Shown here: positions 8,164 to 17,268 of the stretch, in pieces
Position numbering within the stretch: the first letter of the stretch is position 1
How the letters are laid out: each line of letters starts with the position of its first letter
Assembly: GCA_028875875.1 (NCBI GenBank)
Contig: JAGWUV010000034.1
Span: forward strand, 1-47,229
From: Bacteroidota bacterium
GTDB taxonomy: Bacteria; Bacteroidota; Bacteroidia; Chitinophagales; Chitinophagaceae
Reading direction: 5' to 3'
DNA: 47,229 bases
Position numbers and translations under genes: made by a program
Notes under the pieces: model-generated
Told to the model about the DNA's origin: nothing
Database searches by the model: none
Seen by the model: the letters and a program-made list of their open reading frames with translations, nothing else

Positions 8164-8976
8164 TTAATGATGAACAGAAGATGTAAAACGATGATAAAAA
8201 GGGGTTTTACTTTTCTCTGTTTTAGGCTTATATTTTCCTGTGATGATAGGCACATACATTACCCTTCTTCTGCTTGCTTCTCCGTATAACGGACATTGTT
8301 TTACACGATGCCATAATCTGCCATCATGCACCGAAAGATCGCCTGAAAACATATCAAAGCCTACTTCTTTAGGATCATCATTATTATCAATAAAATACTT
8401 TTTCCCGAATAATAGCTTAAACATGCTTTGCTTATGTGTACCCGGAATAACACGTAACCCACCATTCTCAAACGGGCAATTATCAAGATGAATACCCACA
8501 TTAAGCATAGGCATGATTTTTTGACCCAGGAATAAATCTCTTGGACTATCAGTATGCCAGCCCATTTGTGTAAAAGTGCTGTTAGGTGTATTCAGGTAGT
8601 TATTTACCACTAAGCCATCTTTCTCATCTTCGCCAATACGGCCCTCGTAAGGAGCAAGTAATTGAATTAACAATTTCAGCTTTGGCTCGTCCAATAATTG
8701 ATGCAAAGATTCGCTGTACTTAGAAGTAAAACAAAAACGCTGTATGGTTTTGTTGTTATTTTCATCTTTCCCGAACTTCAATGGAATTCCATTAACTTTT
8801 TCACGGCCATCCGATAACCATTCGCGTTCTAAACGTTTTATTTCTTCGAGGTATACGTGTACTTTTTCCTTGGAAAGGAAGTTTCTGAAAACGATGATCC
8901 CATTCTTTTCAAAAAAATCGAGCTGCTCTGTTGTTAAGGCATCACCAAGTTCAAAATTACTGTTCCATTTTTTCAT
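8164..8976 (-). CDS. Phytanoyl-CoA dioxygenase (PhyH)-family Fe(II)/2-oxoglutarate oxygenase
   Basis: The 270-residue protein belongs to the PhyH superfamily of cytoplasmic non-haem iron oxygenases, which hydroxylate lipids, amino acids or small metabolites with 2-oxoglutarate. The iron-binding HxD is His141/Asp143 (GWHTDSPRD). The distal ligand is probably His223 in DGRLWHRV, with His217 as an alternative. The 2-oxoglutarate-anchoring arginine is among Arg236-238. GGLRVIPGTHK is the typical strand before the distal ligand. The substrate is unknown, and neighbours (an SDR and an outer-membrane barrel) do not fix it. ATG 8976 gives a normal family length. Confidence 0.88.
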   Translation of the reverse strand: MKKWNSNFELGDALTTEQLDFFEKNGIIVFRNFLSKEKVHVYLEEIKRLEREWLSDGREKVNGIPLKFGKDENNNKTIQRFCFTSKYSESLHQLLDEPKLKLLIQLLAPYEGRIGEDEKDGLVVNNYLNTPNSTFTQMGWHTDSPRDLFLGQKIMPMLNVGIHLDNCPFENGGLRVIPGTHKQSMFKLLFGKKYFIDNNDDPKEVGFDMFSGDLSVHDGRLWHRVKQCPLYGEASRRRVMYVPIITGKYKPKTEKSKTPFYHRFTSSVHH

Positions 8977-9119
8977 TTAACACATTGGGCTTTAGGTACA
9001 ATACGCAATGTTAATTAATTATTATAAAATTGTAAACTTGTTGTGTACAAAAAACTGTGAATAAAAATTACAACTTTCTTTTTCCAGACTTAAAAGAACT
9101 ACAATTACATTTATACTGC

Positions 9120-10223
9120 ATGATGAGCATAAAACCCTTTTACCTCAATTTCCTTTGCTGCCTTTTTTTGATAATGCCATTTGTTTCAGTTTGCCAGGGA
9201 CTTCCTGATTCTACAAAAACAAAAAAGCATATTCTCATATTTCCTGTAATAGCCAGGTCTATAGAAACCGATTGGTCTTTTGGAACAGCCGGTTCATTCA
9301 CCTTTCATGTTTCCAAGAAAGATACAACCACAAGAACTTCTAATATTCAATCTATTGTTTTGTATTCATTAAAAAAACAATTTATTTCAGCGATCAATGG
9401 TGCGGAATACTTTAAGAACGAAAAATATATTTTGAATGAACAGCTTTCCTACAGCTCATTTCCTGATAAATTCTGGGGATTGGGAAAGAATTCACCTGAT
9501 AGTTCTGTTGAATCATACGATTATCACCAATACTACATCTATCTGCATTTATTAAGGCATTTAGGTAATAATTTTTTCGTGGGAAGCTTGTTCGAATTTC
9601 AGAGTGTGTATAATGTTGATTATAAAAAAGGCGGTCTCTTCGATCAACAAAATATTGTGGGCAGAAACGGTTATCACGTTTCTGGCCTGGGCTTAAGCTT
9701 TACATATGATGATCGTAATGATGCCTTTGCCCCCGATAAAGGAACATTTGCACAGATTTATTTCAATCATTTCTCCCCACTTTTCGGATCGGACTACAGC
9801 TATACCAATCTTGTACTGGATTTCAGAAAATATTTTAGGGTTGGGAAAGATGTATTCGCAATGCAGGCTTACAGTTTCTCTAATTTAGGGAATGATGTTC
9901 CTATCCGAAGTCTTGCCACTTTTGGTGGGTATAACAGTATGCGTGGTTATTATGATGGGAGATACAGGGATAAGCAGCAATTGGTATTTCAGGCAGAATA
10001 CAGAATGCCTGTATACAAAAGGATAGGGGCTGTAGTATTTGCTGGAACAGGCGACGTTGGTCATACTCCCACCGATTTTACGTTGGGTGATCTAAAATAC
10101 TCCTATGGTGCGGGCCTGCGTTTCAGGCTGAGTAAAAATGAAAAGCTTAATCTGCGTCTGGATTATGGCATAGGCCAAAATAATAACCATGGCCTCTACT
10201 TTCAACTTGGTGAAGCATTTTAA
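9120..10223 (+). CDS. BamA/TamA-type outer-membrane beta-barrel protein (surface antigen family)
   Basis: After a signal peptide (MMSIKPFYLNFLCCLFLIM...VCQ) the mature protein is almost entirely alternating amphipathic strands. It carries the Omp85 barrel hallmark GGYNSMRGYYDGRYRDK, equivalent to the conserved lid-lock RG motif, and ends in an aromatic residue (LGEAF). There is no POTRA domain, so it resembles the short barrel-only members common in Bacteroidota. I chose ATG 9120 (367 residues) because the GTG at 9057 would put 21 residues before the signal peptide. It is convergent with the PAP2_C gene and shares four bases with it at the stop codons. The function could be secretion of a partner or a structural role; unknown. 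Confidence 0.85.
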   Translation: MMSIKPFYLNFLCCLFLIMPFVSVCQGLPDSTKTKKHILIFPVIARSIETDWSFGTAGSFTFHVSKKDTTTRTSNIQSIVLYSLKKQFISAINGAEYFKNEKYILNEQLSYSSFPDKFWGLGKNSPDSSVESYDYHQYYIYLHLLRHLGNNFFVGSLFEFQSVYNVDYKKGGLFDQQNIVGRNGYHVSGLGLSFTYDDRNDAFAPDKGTFAQIYFNHFSPLFGSDYSYTNLVLDFRKYFRVGKDVFAMQAYSFSNLGNDVPIRSLATFGGYNSMRGYYDGRYRDKQQLVFQAEYRMPVYKRIGAVVFAGTGDVGHTPTDFTLGDLKYSYGAGLRFRLSKNEKLNLRLDYGIGQNNNHGLYFQLGEAF

Positions 10224-10858
10224 ACTTTGCCCACAAAAACCTGTGCTAATCTGAATACAATGTACGTAAACAGGGGAGCCGTTATAACATCTATGGTATA
10301 GTGTACATGCTGGATCAGTACCATCATTCCAACAGCAACGGTTGACAATAATGCAAGCAATTTATAAGGTTGGCTCTGCAAGCAGAGGAACATAAGAAAT
10401 TGGGTGGCAGTGTGCCCCGAATAAAATAAATCCTTGGTAATAAACCCGCCTCCATAAAATGTATTGCTTAATGGATCTACAAGCGGGATTAATCCTATCG
10501 GAGGATTTAAAGCAACAATGCTGATAGTAAGTATGCGTGATAAACTTAAAAAAATAAAGCTCCACAAAAAAAGCAGTAATACGCCAGGCTTTCTGATGCT
10601 CTTATAAAATGTAAGTACTGAAACTCCCCAGATAATAATAAAAATTGGTGTAGAGAGATCCCTTGCCGGAATAGCCTTTAATATAAAATCATTTAATACA
10701 ACGCCTGTTCGCTCTTCAATATGTGTAAAAAAAAATGGAAAGAAGGAGAGGATTGCAACTAATACAACCCCTCCTGTAATAATTTTTATTCTGAAGGTAA
10801 CCGATTCCCATGCAGTTTTCCAGGTAACTCCCTCAACATTTCCAATAGATGCACTCAT
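10220..10858 (-). CDS. PAP2_C / sphingomyelin-synthase-like membrane protein
   Basis: This 212-residue protein has about six membrane segments. It carries the two signature motifs of the PAP2_C (sphingomyelin synthase-like) family: KDLFYSGHTATQF and HVHYTIDVITAP. By analogy with human SMS1 the triad would be His149, His186 and Asp190 (numbering from ATG 10858). The family transfers or hydrolyses phosphate-linked head groups at the membrane surface, so it may modify a lipid such as a ceramide. The 10879 start is TTG and was rejected. It lies 36 bases after the NagB fusion on the same strand, so co-transcription is possible. True SMS activity is not implied; an ordinary lipid phosphatase is the alternative. 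Confidence 0.82.
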   Translation of the reverse strand: MSASIGNVEGVTWKTAWESVTFRIKIITGGVVLVAILSFFPFFFTHIEERTGVVLNDFILKAIPARDLSTPIFIIIWGVSVLTFYKSIRKPGVLLLFLWSFIFLSLSRILTISIVALNPPIGLIPLVDPLSNTFYGGGFITKDLFYSGHTATQFLMFLCLQSQPYKLLALLSTVAVGMMVLIQHVHYTIDVITAPLFTYIVFRLAQVFVGKV

Positions 10859-10894
10859 AGAGTGGCAAGATAAGACCAAAACCTTTTACCACTC

Positions 10895-12820
10895 TTAATA
10901 AATCCATCTTACGAAAGCCTCCATGGCAGCATATTTGGTTAGACCGAGGGCAGCATAGAGGTTGGCTGTATTGGCGTTCCTATCTTCCGCTCTTTGCCAG
11001 AACTCACGGCTATCGGCCCCCTGGAAGGGAACCATATCTTTTTGTGACTGATGTATGAAGATGCCAAAACGTTTTTTCATTACCTGGTCGGGACTCATCG
11101 GTATGGCCATTTCAATTTCGGCGATATCCCATTCCTGCCAGGCTCCTTTGTATAACCATACCCAGCAATCCTCCACCCATTTCTCGCCACTGGCTTTTAG
11201 TCTCTTCATACTTTCAAATACAATATCCAAACACACTTTATGGGTTCCATGAGGGTCGGCCAGGTCACCTGCACAATACACCTGGTGTGGTTTGAGATCT
11301 TGCAACAGCTTCATGGTGATCAGTACATCTTCTTCACTCATCGGATTTTTTTGAACAGCACCTGTTTCATAAAAAGGAAGGTTGAGAAAATGGCAACGAT
11401 CATCGGTAAGTCCTACATACCTGCAGGTAGCTTTAGCTTCACAGCGCCTGATCAGTCCTTTAATAGATCTTATCTGGTCTGTATCCACCTGGTTGGTTTT
11501 CTTGGTAGCAAGAAAAGCCCTTGCATCCGATAATATCTGTCGGCTTTTCTGGTTATCAATACCAAACTGGTCTTCAAAACCAACGGCAAAATCGAGGAAA
11601 CGGGTAACGAACTCATCCGTTACGGCAATGTTGCCGCTGGTCTGATAAGCCACATGCACTTCGTGGCCCTGGTCATGCAAACGCATAAAAGTGCCACCCA
11701 TACTGATGATATCATCATCGGGGTGGGGGGAGAAGATAAGGCAACGTTTAGGATAAGGTTCACTTCTTTCGGGATGAGAAGGGATCACCGCATCGGGTTT
11801 ACCCCCGGGCCATCCGGTGATGCTGTCTCGAAGCATGTAGAACACCTGCAGGTTAATTTCGTAAGCTTCGCCTTTTTCTACCAAAAGATCACCTAAGCCA
11901 TTTTCGTTATAATCATGTGTCGTTAAACTAAGTACGGGTTTTTCCAGCTTCAGGGCCATATGCACTACTGCTCTTTTGATCATCTGTGGTGTCCACTCCA
12001 CTTCCCCGGTGAGCCAGGGAGATTTGATGCGGGTGAGTTCCCCGGCAGCGATCTCATCAATAATGAAAGTACAATCGTTATGCTGTTGTAGGATGCTGGC
12101 CGGAATCTGTTCCGTTACGTGTCCCTCCGCACTTTTGGCTACGATAGGGGCCTTCATACCCCATGCCATCAACAATATCCTGCGGGCTTTGAGAATGGTA
12201 CTGATACCCATGGTGATGGCCATGCGGGGCACCTGTGAAATATTCTGAAAATTGGAAGCATTGGCAATGCGGGTGCTGTTATCGAGAGAAACCAGTCTTG
12301 TTTTGGAGAATATGCTGGAACCTGGCTCGTTAAAACCAATATGACCGTTATTACCTATACCAAGAATCTGTAGGTCAATACCGCCCGCTTCTTCGATCAT
12401 TTGCTCGTAGCGAAGACAGTGTTGTTTTACCTCTTCTTTTGGCAATTCTCCATTGGGAATATGAATATTGGCAGGATCGATATCAACATGATGGAAAAGA
12501 TGCTGGTGCATGAAGCTCCAGTAGCTTTGCAGGGCCTGCCTTTCCAAAGGATAATATTCATCGAGATTGAAAGTAACAACATTCTTAAAACTCAGTCCTT
12601 CTTCCCGGTGCATGCGAACCAGTTCGGCATAGAGGGTGATGGGAGTGGAGCCGGTAGCGAGTCCCAGCACACATTTTTCATTCAGGCTTTGTTTTTCCCT
12701 GATAAGGTCAGCGATCTGCTGGGCTGCAAATACTGAACCCTGTTTGGGGGAAGAAAATATCTTCACAGGTATCTTTTCAAAACTATCGGAGAGATCGATT
12801 TCTAATTTATTTTGCGACAT
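10895..12820 (-). CDS. nagB: Glucosamine-6-phosphate deaminase-like domain fused to PIG-L deacetylase-like domain
   Basis: The 641-residue fusion has a NagB-type sugar-phosphate isomerase domain (about 15-285; ATGSTP, NLDEYYPL with Asp87, GNNGHIGFNEP with His160 and Glu165). A PIG-L/LmbE-type metal-dependent deacetylase domain (about 355-600) follows, with SPHPDDD at 364-370 and DPHGTHKVC. The long fusion is well known in Bacteroidota. Together the halves could remove the acetyl group from GlcNAc-6-P or a derivative and convert glucosamine-6-P to fructose-6-P and ammonia. The position equivalent to E. coli NagB Asp141 is Asn158, so catalysis may differ from classical NagB. Its G+C content is visibly higher than its neighbours. 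GH20 lies directly upstream, consistent with amino-sugar use. Confidence 0.88.
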   Translation of the reverse strand: MSQNKLEIDLSDSFEKIPVKIFSSPKQGSVFAAQQIADLIREKQSLNEKCVLGLATGSTPITLYAELVRMHREEGLSFKNVVTFNLDEYYPLERQALQSYWSFMHQHLFHHVDIDPANIHIPNGELPKEEVKQHCLRYEQMIEEAGGIDLQILGIGNNGHIGFNEPGSSIFSKTRLVSLDNSTRIANASNFQNISQVPRMAITMGISTILKARRILLMAWGMKAPIVAKSAEGHVTEQIPASILQQHNDCTFIIDEIAAGELTRIKSPWLTGEVEWTPQMIKRAVVHMALKLEKPVLSLTTHDYNENGLGDLLVEKGEAYEINLQVFYMLRDSITGWPGGKPDAVIPSHPERSEPYPKRCLIFSPHPDDDIISMGGTFMRLHDQGHEVHVAYQTSGNIAVTDEFVTRFLDFAVGFEDQFGIDNQKSRQILSDARAFLATKKTNQVDTDQIRSIKGLIRRCEAKATCRYVGLTDDRCHFLNLPFYETGAVQKNPMSEEDVLITMKLLQDLKPHQVYCAGDLADPHGTHKVCLDIVFESMKRLKASGEKWVEDCWVWLYKGAWQEWDIAEIEMAIPMSPDQVMKKRFGIFIHQSQKDMVPFQGADSREFWQRAEDRNANTANLYAALGLTKYAAMEAFVRWIY

Positions 12821-12850
12821 ACTTGCAATTTTATGCGGATAAAGATATGT

Positions 12851-12864
12851 TTATTGCACAATAA
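12851..12864. promoter_or_regulatory. Short inverted repeat upstream of nagB fusion (possible operator)
   Basis: TTATTG-CA-CAATAA is a 6-2-6 inverted repeat 31 bases before the ATG at 12820. On the minus strand it is closely followed by TATCTTTA (one mismatch to TAnnTTTG). Its position would suit a repressor or activator site, but a match this short in AT-rich DNA can occur by chance. Confidence 0.3.
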
Positions 12865-12914
12865 CGCATCTTTAAATGCAGGTTAATTCGACATTTTATG
12901 ATTACTTGTGTTCG

Positions 12915-14546
12915 TTACTTTTTAAGGTAAGCCTTACTATAATTGCATTCCCACAAGTCGTATCTTTTGAATTGCGTTTGAAGGCGTTTGTCAAAATCAT
13001 TCCAGTTTTTATTCTCCTTGTTTGTCCACAATACCTCACTCAAGGCACTCATCCTTGGAAATATCATATACTCAACTTTGGAAACATTGTTCATGTATTC
13101 TGTCCATACATTGCCTTGTGCACCCCATACAAGTTGAGACTGTTGTTCTGAAAGTTGGGCAGGCACGGGTTCATAACTGTAAACTTTCTCAACCGAAGTA
13201 TATCCTCCTATAGTTACAGAATCTTCATTTTTTACCTGGCTATGATCAAAATAACACCATTCACCCGGAGTCATCACTACTGTATGTTTTTGCTGCGCCG
13301 CTTCAATGCCACCTTTTTCTCCACGCCAGCTCATAACCGTTGCATTGGGAGCCAGTCCGCCTTCTAAAATTTCATCCCATCCAATGATCTGCCGGCCTTT
13401 ACTGTTAAGGTATTTTTCAATACGCTGAATAAAATAACTCTGTAAAGCGTGTTCATCTTTTAAATTATTGTCCCTCATTCTTTGCTGACATAGAGGGCAT
13501 CTGTGCCAGTTAGCTTTCGGGCATTCATCGCCTCCGATATGAATATACTTAGAAGGGAATAATTGCATTACTTCATCTAATACATCCTCAAGAAAATGGA
13601 ATGTATTTTCTTTTCCCGCACAGTATACATCTTCAAAAACGCCCCATGTTTGCTGTACCTGTTTACCTGTTGAATCACCATTCCATACACATTTGGGAGA
13701 ATGTTTGGTAGACTCATCCGGAAAACAACTTAATTGTGGATAAGCCGCAATTGCAGCAGAAGAATGCCCGGGCATTTCAATTTCAGGAATCACTGTGATA
13801 AAGCGATCTGCTGCATACCGAACCACCTCTTTCACTTGTTCCTGCGTGTAATATCCGCCATAATACTGAGCCGTATTTCCTGTGCCGGGATAATGTCCAA
13901 TGATCGTTCCATTTCTGTATGCACCTTTTACGGTAAGGTTAGGATATTTTTTTATTTCAATACGCCATCCCTGGTCTTCCGTTAAATGCCAGTGAAACGT
14001 ATTCATCTTATGCAAGGCTATGAAATCAATATACTTTTTAATGAATTCAACCGGAAAGAAATGACGGCCCACATCAAGATGCATTCCTCTATAACCAAAG
14101 CGTGGTTCATCTTCTACGGCTACCACCGGAATTGACAATGTTTTTTTTCTTTCAACAGGCAATAGTTGTATTAAGGTTTGAACAGCATAAAAATTTGCCA
14201 CATCTGCATCACCATCGATTACTATTCTTCGAGGTGTTACATCAAGCGTATAGTGGCCTTCATTAGCAGGTTTTGTAATAAACCTTTTTGTTTGAAAACT
14301 GATATAGTTAGTTGATGCAGCATTTTTTACCTGCAAGGAAAAGCCATAGAATTGTTGAAGATAATGATTGAAGAAATCTATCGATCGCTTGTCTTTCCTA
14401 TCTTTTGAAACGATCACAGTTTTTGATGAAATAGCGAAAGAACCATTGCCAGCCCTCACTTTTTGTGGTTGCGGAATGATTTGTATGTCTTGAGCATAAA
14501 CCATAGAAGAAAAGATCAGCGTAAAGAATAGCAAGCATTTTTTCAT
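12915..14546 (-). CDS. Beta-N-acetylhexosaminidase (GH20)
   Basis: The 543-residue exported enzyme has signal peptide MKKCLLFFTLIFSSMVYAQ, an N-terminal GH20b-type domain (about 20-140) and the GH20 TIM barrel from about 150. Key motifs are GYRGMHLDVGRHF, FHWHLTEDQGWRIEIK and HIGGDECPK with the catalytic Asp340-Glu341 pair, in which Glu is the acid and Asp orients the substrate acetamido group. It releases terminal GlcNAc or GalNAc from chitin oligomers, glycans or peptidoglycan fragments in the periplasm or at the surface. The NagB fusion, 94 bases downstream, would process the product after uptake and phosphorylation. No transporter or kinase is adjacent. Confidence 0.95.
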   Translation of the reverse strand: MKKCLLFFTLIFSSMVYAQDIQIIPQPQKVRAGNGSFAISSKTVIVSKDRKDKRSIDFFNHYLQQFYGFSLQVKNAASTNYISFQTKRFITKPANEGHYTLDVTPRRIVIDGDADVANFYAVQTLIQLLPVERKKTLSIPVVAVEDEPRFGYRGMHLDVGRHFFPVEFIKKYIDFIALHKMNTFHWHLTEDQGWRIEIKKYPNLTVKGAYRNGTIIGHYPGTGNTAQYYGGYYTQEQVKEVVRYAADRFITVIPEIEMPGHSSAAIAAYPQLSCFPDESTKHSPKCVWNGDSTGKQVQQTWGVFEDVYCAGKENTFHFLEDVLDEVMQLFPSKYIHIGGDECPKANWHRCPLCQQRMRDNNLKDEHALQSYFIQRIEKYLNSKGRQIIGWDEILEGGLAPNATVMSWRGEKGGIEAAQQKHTVVMTPGEWCYFDHSQVKNEDSVTIGGYTSVEKVYSYEPVPAQLSEQQSQLVWGAQGNVWTEYMNNVSKVEYMIFPRMSALSEVLWTNKENKNWNDFDKRLQTQFKRYDLWECNYSKAYLKK

Positions 14547-14585
14547 GAGAAGAAAAGTTTTTCAGATAATAGTAGACCTGAAAAT

Positions 14586-14620
14586 AAAAAAGATTCCTTT
14601 TTTTCAAAGGAATCTTTTTT
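14586..14620 (-). terminator. Strong intrinsic terminator after pyk
   Basis: A perfect 15-bp stem (AAAAAAGATTCCTTT with AAAGGAATCTTTTTT) has loop TTTTC. On the minus strand it is followed by T-rich sequence, 40 bases past the pyruvate kinase stop codon. The plus-strand reading also ends in six T. Confidence 0.9.
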
Positions 14621-14659
14621 ATGTAAGATAAGATAGTATCAGAAAAAGCTAAATAAAGC

Positions 14660-16150
14660 TTACTCTACTTTTGTGATTTTAAGCGTATTGGTAGGAAGAT
14701 GCAAGTGTACCGGCGTACTTCCTGTACTTACTACAACATCTCCTGCTTTCAAAAAGCCCCTGTCTTTTAAAATGTCGATCTGATCTGCTACAATATCATC
14801 CAGACTTACCTCTTCATCATAATAAAAGGCACGTACACCCCAGCTTAAGCTTAACTGGTTTACCAAGGTTCTTTCTTTAGTAAAAATGAACAGAGGAGAT
14901 TTGGGCCTGTAACTGCTAAGCATAAATGCGGTATAACCACTTTGAGTCATACCCAACAATGCATTGGCACTTACGTCTTTTGCAATTTTACAGCCATTGT
15001 AACAAACCGCATCACTCAGGAAAGAAGGAGAGTGGGGCTGTGGCTTAAGATCTTCTTCACGGTTATAACGATACTCTGTTTGTTCAACTTGGTGAATGAT
15101 CTTACGCATAGTTTCAACAACCAACGCAGGATGCTGACCTGTAGCTGTTTCACCGCTTAACATTACCGCATCAGCGCCTTCGAGTACGGCATTGGCAACA
15201 TCGGTAATTTCGCTACGGTTAGGTTTTACACGGTCGATCATACTTTCCATCATTTGCGTAGCCACAATTACAGGCTTGGCACGATGGATACATTTACGGA
15301 TCAGTTCACGCTGAATACCGGGTACTTTTTCAACCGGCAGTTCAACGCCTAAATCACCACGGGCAATCATGATACCATCACTTTCTACGATAATATCACG
15401 AATATTTACGAGAGCCTCAGGTTTTTCAATTTTAGCAATGATCTTTGTTTTACTCTTTCTTTCCTGCAGTTTGCTTCTGAGGATAACAATATCCTTAACA
15501 CTTCTTACAAAGCTAAGAGCAACCCAGTCACAGTTCTGGTCAATAATAAATTCAAGATCCTCCAGGTCTTTATCAGTTAAAGCGGGAAGAGAGATTTTAG
15601 TATCGGGAAGATTGATTCCCTTTTTTGAAGAAAGAACGCCGCCTAAAGTAACTTCAACTTTAACGTCGTTATCTTTTGTGATGTCAACCACTTTCACTTC
15701 TATTTTACCATCATCAATCATAATGATATTTCCCACACGAACATCACCTGCAAGATTAGGGTAGCTTACATAAATCTTTTCTAAAGTACCAACACATTTT
15801 TCGTTAGTGAAAGTGAGAATGTCTCCGGCTTTCACTTCTAATGAGTTGTTGGAAATTTCACCTACCCTCAACTTAGGCCCTTGTAAATCGGCCAGGATAG
15901 CAATATTGTAAGGCTCGGTTTTATTGATATTTCTAATATGCTCAATGATCTTGGCTTTGTCTTCATGAGAACCATGAGAAAAGTTTAAGCGAAAAACGTT
16001 CACACCGGCTTTAACCAGTTCTAAAAGTTTTTCGTATGTATCACATGCCGGGCCCACGGTAGCTACAATTTTTGTTCTGTGCAACACGTGATCAACACCA
16101 GCCTCCTTGTTCATTTCTTTATAAAGATATTTGTCTAAATTCTTTGACAT
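14660..16150 (-). CDS. pyk: Pyruvate kinase
   Basis: The 496-residue enzyme transfers phosphate from phosphoenolpyruvate to ADP, the last step of glycolysis. Visible motifs include FRLNFSHG (active-site Arg near 54), ADLQGPKLRVG, IAKIEKPEAL with the catalytic Lys, and MIARGDLGVELP. The B domain (about 100-205) and C-terminal domain (from about 380) are both present. An N-terminal extension of about 25 residues (KYLYKEMNKEAGVDHVLHR) precedes the barrel. It lies 38 bases after pfkA on the same strand, so the two form a glycolytic operon expressed from the pfkA promoter and ended by the hairpin at 14586-14620. Confidence 0.97.
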   Translation of the reverse strand: MSKNLDKYLYKEMNKEAGVDHVLHRTKIVATVGPACDTYEKLLELVKAGVNVFRLNFSHGSHEDKAKIIEHIRNINKTEPYNIAILADLQGPKLRVGEISNNSLEVKAGDILTFTNEKCVGTLEKIYVSYPNLAGDVRVGNIIMIDDGKIEVKVVDITKDNDVKVEVTLGGVLSSKKGINLPDTKISLPALTDKDLEDLEFIIDQNCDWVALSFVRSVKDIVILRSKLQERKSKTKIIAKIEKPEALVNIRDIIVESDGIMIARGDLGVELPVEKVPGIQRELIRKCIHRAKPVIVATQMMESMIDRVKPNRSEITDVANAVLEGADAVMLSGETATGQHPALVVETMRKIIHQVEQTEYRYNREEDLKPQPHSPSFLSDAVCYNGCKIAKDVSANALLGMTQSGYTAFMLSSYRPKSPLFIFTKERTLVNQLSLSWGVRAFYYDEEVSLDDIVADQIDILKDRGFLKAGDVVVSTGSTPVHLHLPTNTLKITKVE

Positions 16151-16199
16151 ACAGCTTTAGTTTGGGGATTTAGTTAGTTGTTATAGTTATAGGTTTAAT

Positions 16200-17189
16200 T
16201 TAAGATGCAAGCACTTTTACTATTTTCATCCAGTCTTCACTGATTTTTTGTTTGGCTTTAATCGCTTTATTCAAAGGCGTATAATGCATGTGATTATTAA
16301 CAATACCCACCATTACATTGTGTGTTCCATTCAGCAAGCATTCAACAGCATGATAGCCCATTCTACTGGCAATAAACCTGTCGAGGCTTGATGGTGCACC
16401 ACCTCTCTGAATATGGCCCAAGATACAAACACGTACGTCTGCTTGTGGAATTTTTTCTTTTACAATTTTTGCAACGCCACTAGCCCCACCGTATTTATCC
16501 CCTTCGGTAACCACTACCAGATTTACCAGTTTTTTTCTTTTCTCCTTTTCGTACAAAGAAGCTACCAGTTGATCCATATCGGTTTCCGCTTCCGGGATCA
16601 ATATATTTTCAGCACCTGTACCTACGCCGCTGTGCAAAGCAATGTAACCGGCATCGCGGCCCATCACTTCCACAATAAACAAACGATCGTGGGCATCCAT
16701 CGTATCACGGATCTTATCAATCGCCTCGATAGCGGTATTTACTGCTGTATCAAAACCAATGGTAAAATCTGTTCCGGCAATATCTTTATCAATTGTTCCG
16801 GGTAAGCCAATGCAGGGGATATCAAATTCGTTACTGAATTTTTGGGCACCGTTAAAGCTTCCGTCTCCACCAATAACCACCAATCCGTTAATGCCTCTTT
16901 TCTTCAAGTTTTCGTACGCTATTTTTCTGCCTTCATACTCATAAAACTCTTTACAGCGGGCTGTTTTTAAGATGGTTCCTCCGCGTTGAATAATGTTGGC
17001 AACGCTTCGGTTATCCATGGGAAAAATATCATCTTCCACCAACCCGGCATATCCTCTCATCACACCAAACATTTCCAGTCCATAATAATTTCCCGTTCTA
17101 ATTACTGCTCTAATGGCTGCATTCATTCCAGGTGCATCTCCTCCTGAGGTTAATACACCTATTTTTGTTACTTGTGTTTTTTTGCTCAT
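16200..17189 (-). CDS. pfkA: ATP-dependent 6-phosphofructokinase
   Basis: The 329-residue PfkA-type kinase phosphorylates fructose-6-phosphate. Motifs are TSGGDAPGMNAAIRAV, GGDGSFNGAQ, PGTIDKDIAGTDFTIGFDTA with the catalytic Asp, EVMGRDAGYIAL and the IQRGG region. GGDGS (rather than GDDGS) points to ATP rather than pyrophosphate as donor. I start it at ATG 17189; the longer frame begins with TTG at 17198. A good promoter lies about 80-110 bases upstream. First gene of a pfkA-pyk operon. Amino-sugar catabolism by the genes just downstream also feeds fructose-6-phosphate into this step. Confidence 0.97.
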   Translation of the reverse strand: MSKKTQVTKIGVLTSGGDAPGMNAAIRAVIRTGNYYGLEMFGVMRGYAGLVEDDIFPMDNRSVANIIQRGGTILKTARCKEFYEYEGRKIAYENLKKRGINGLVVIGGDGSFNGAQKFSNEFDIPCIGLPGTIDKDIAGTDFTIGFDTAVNTAIEAIDKIRDTMDAHDRLFIVEVMGRDAGYIALHSGVGTGAENILIPEAETDMDQLVASLYEKEKRKKLVNLVVVTEGDKYGGASGVAKIVKEKIPQADVRVCILGHIQRGGAPSSLDRFIASRMGYHAVECLLNGTHNVMVGIVNNHMHYTPLNKAIKAKQKISEDWMKIVKVLAS

Positions 17190-17268
17190 GATTATCAAAC
17201 ATTAAATACATGTTGGTTTTCGATGAAAAATATTCAAAGTTTAACCGTGTATTTTATACATCAAGGCT

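Noticed and set aside
15369-15764. 131-codon plus-strand ORF
   Set aside because: Antisense to pyk with low-complexity Ser/Thr/Leu translation.
16413-16805. 130-codon plus-strand ORF
   Set aside because: Antisense to pfkA; the real gene covers the whole stretch.
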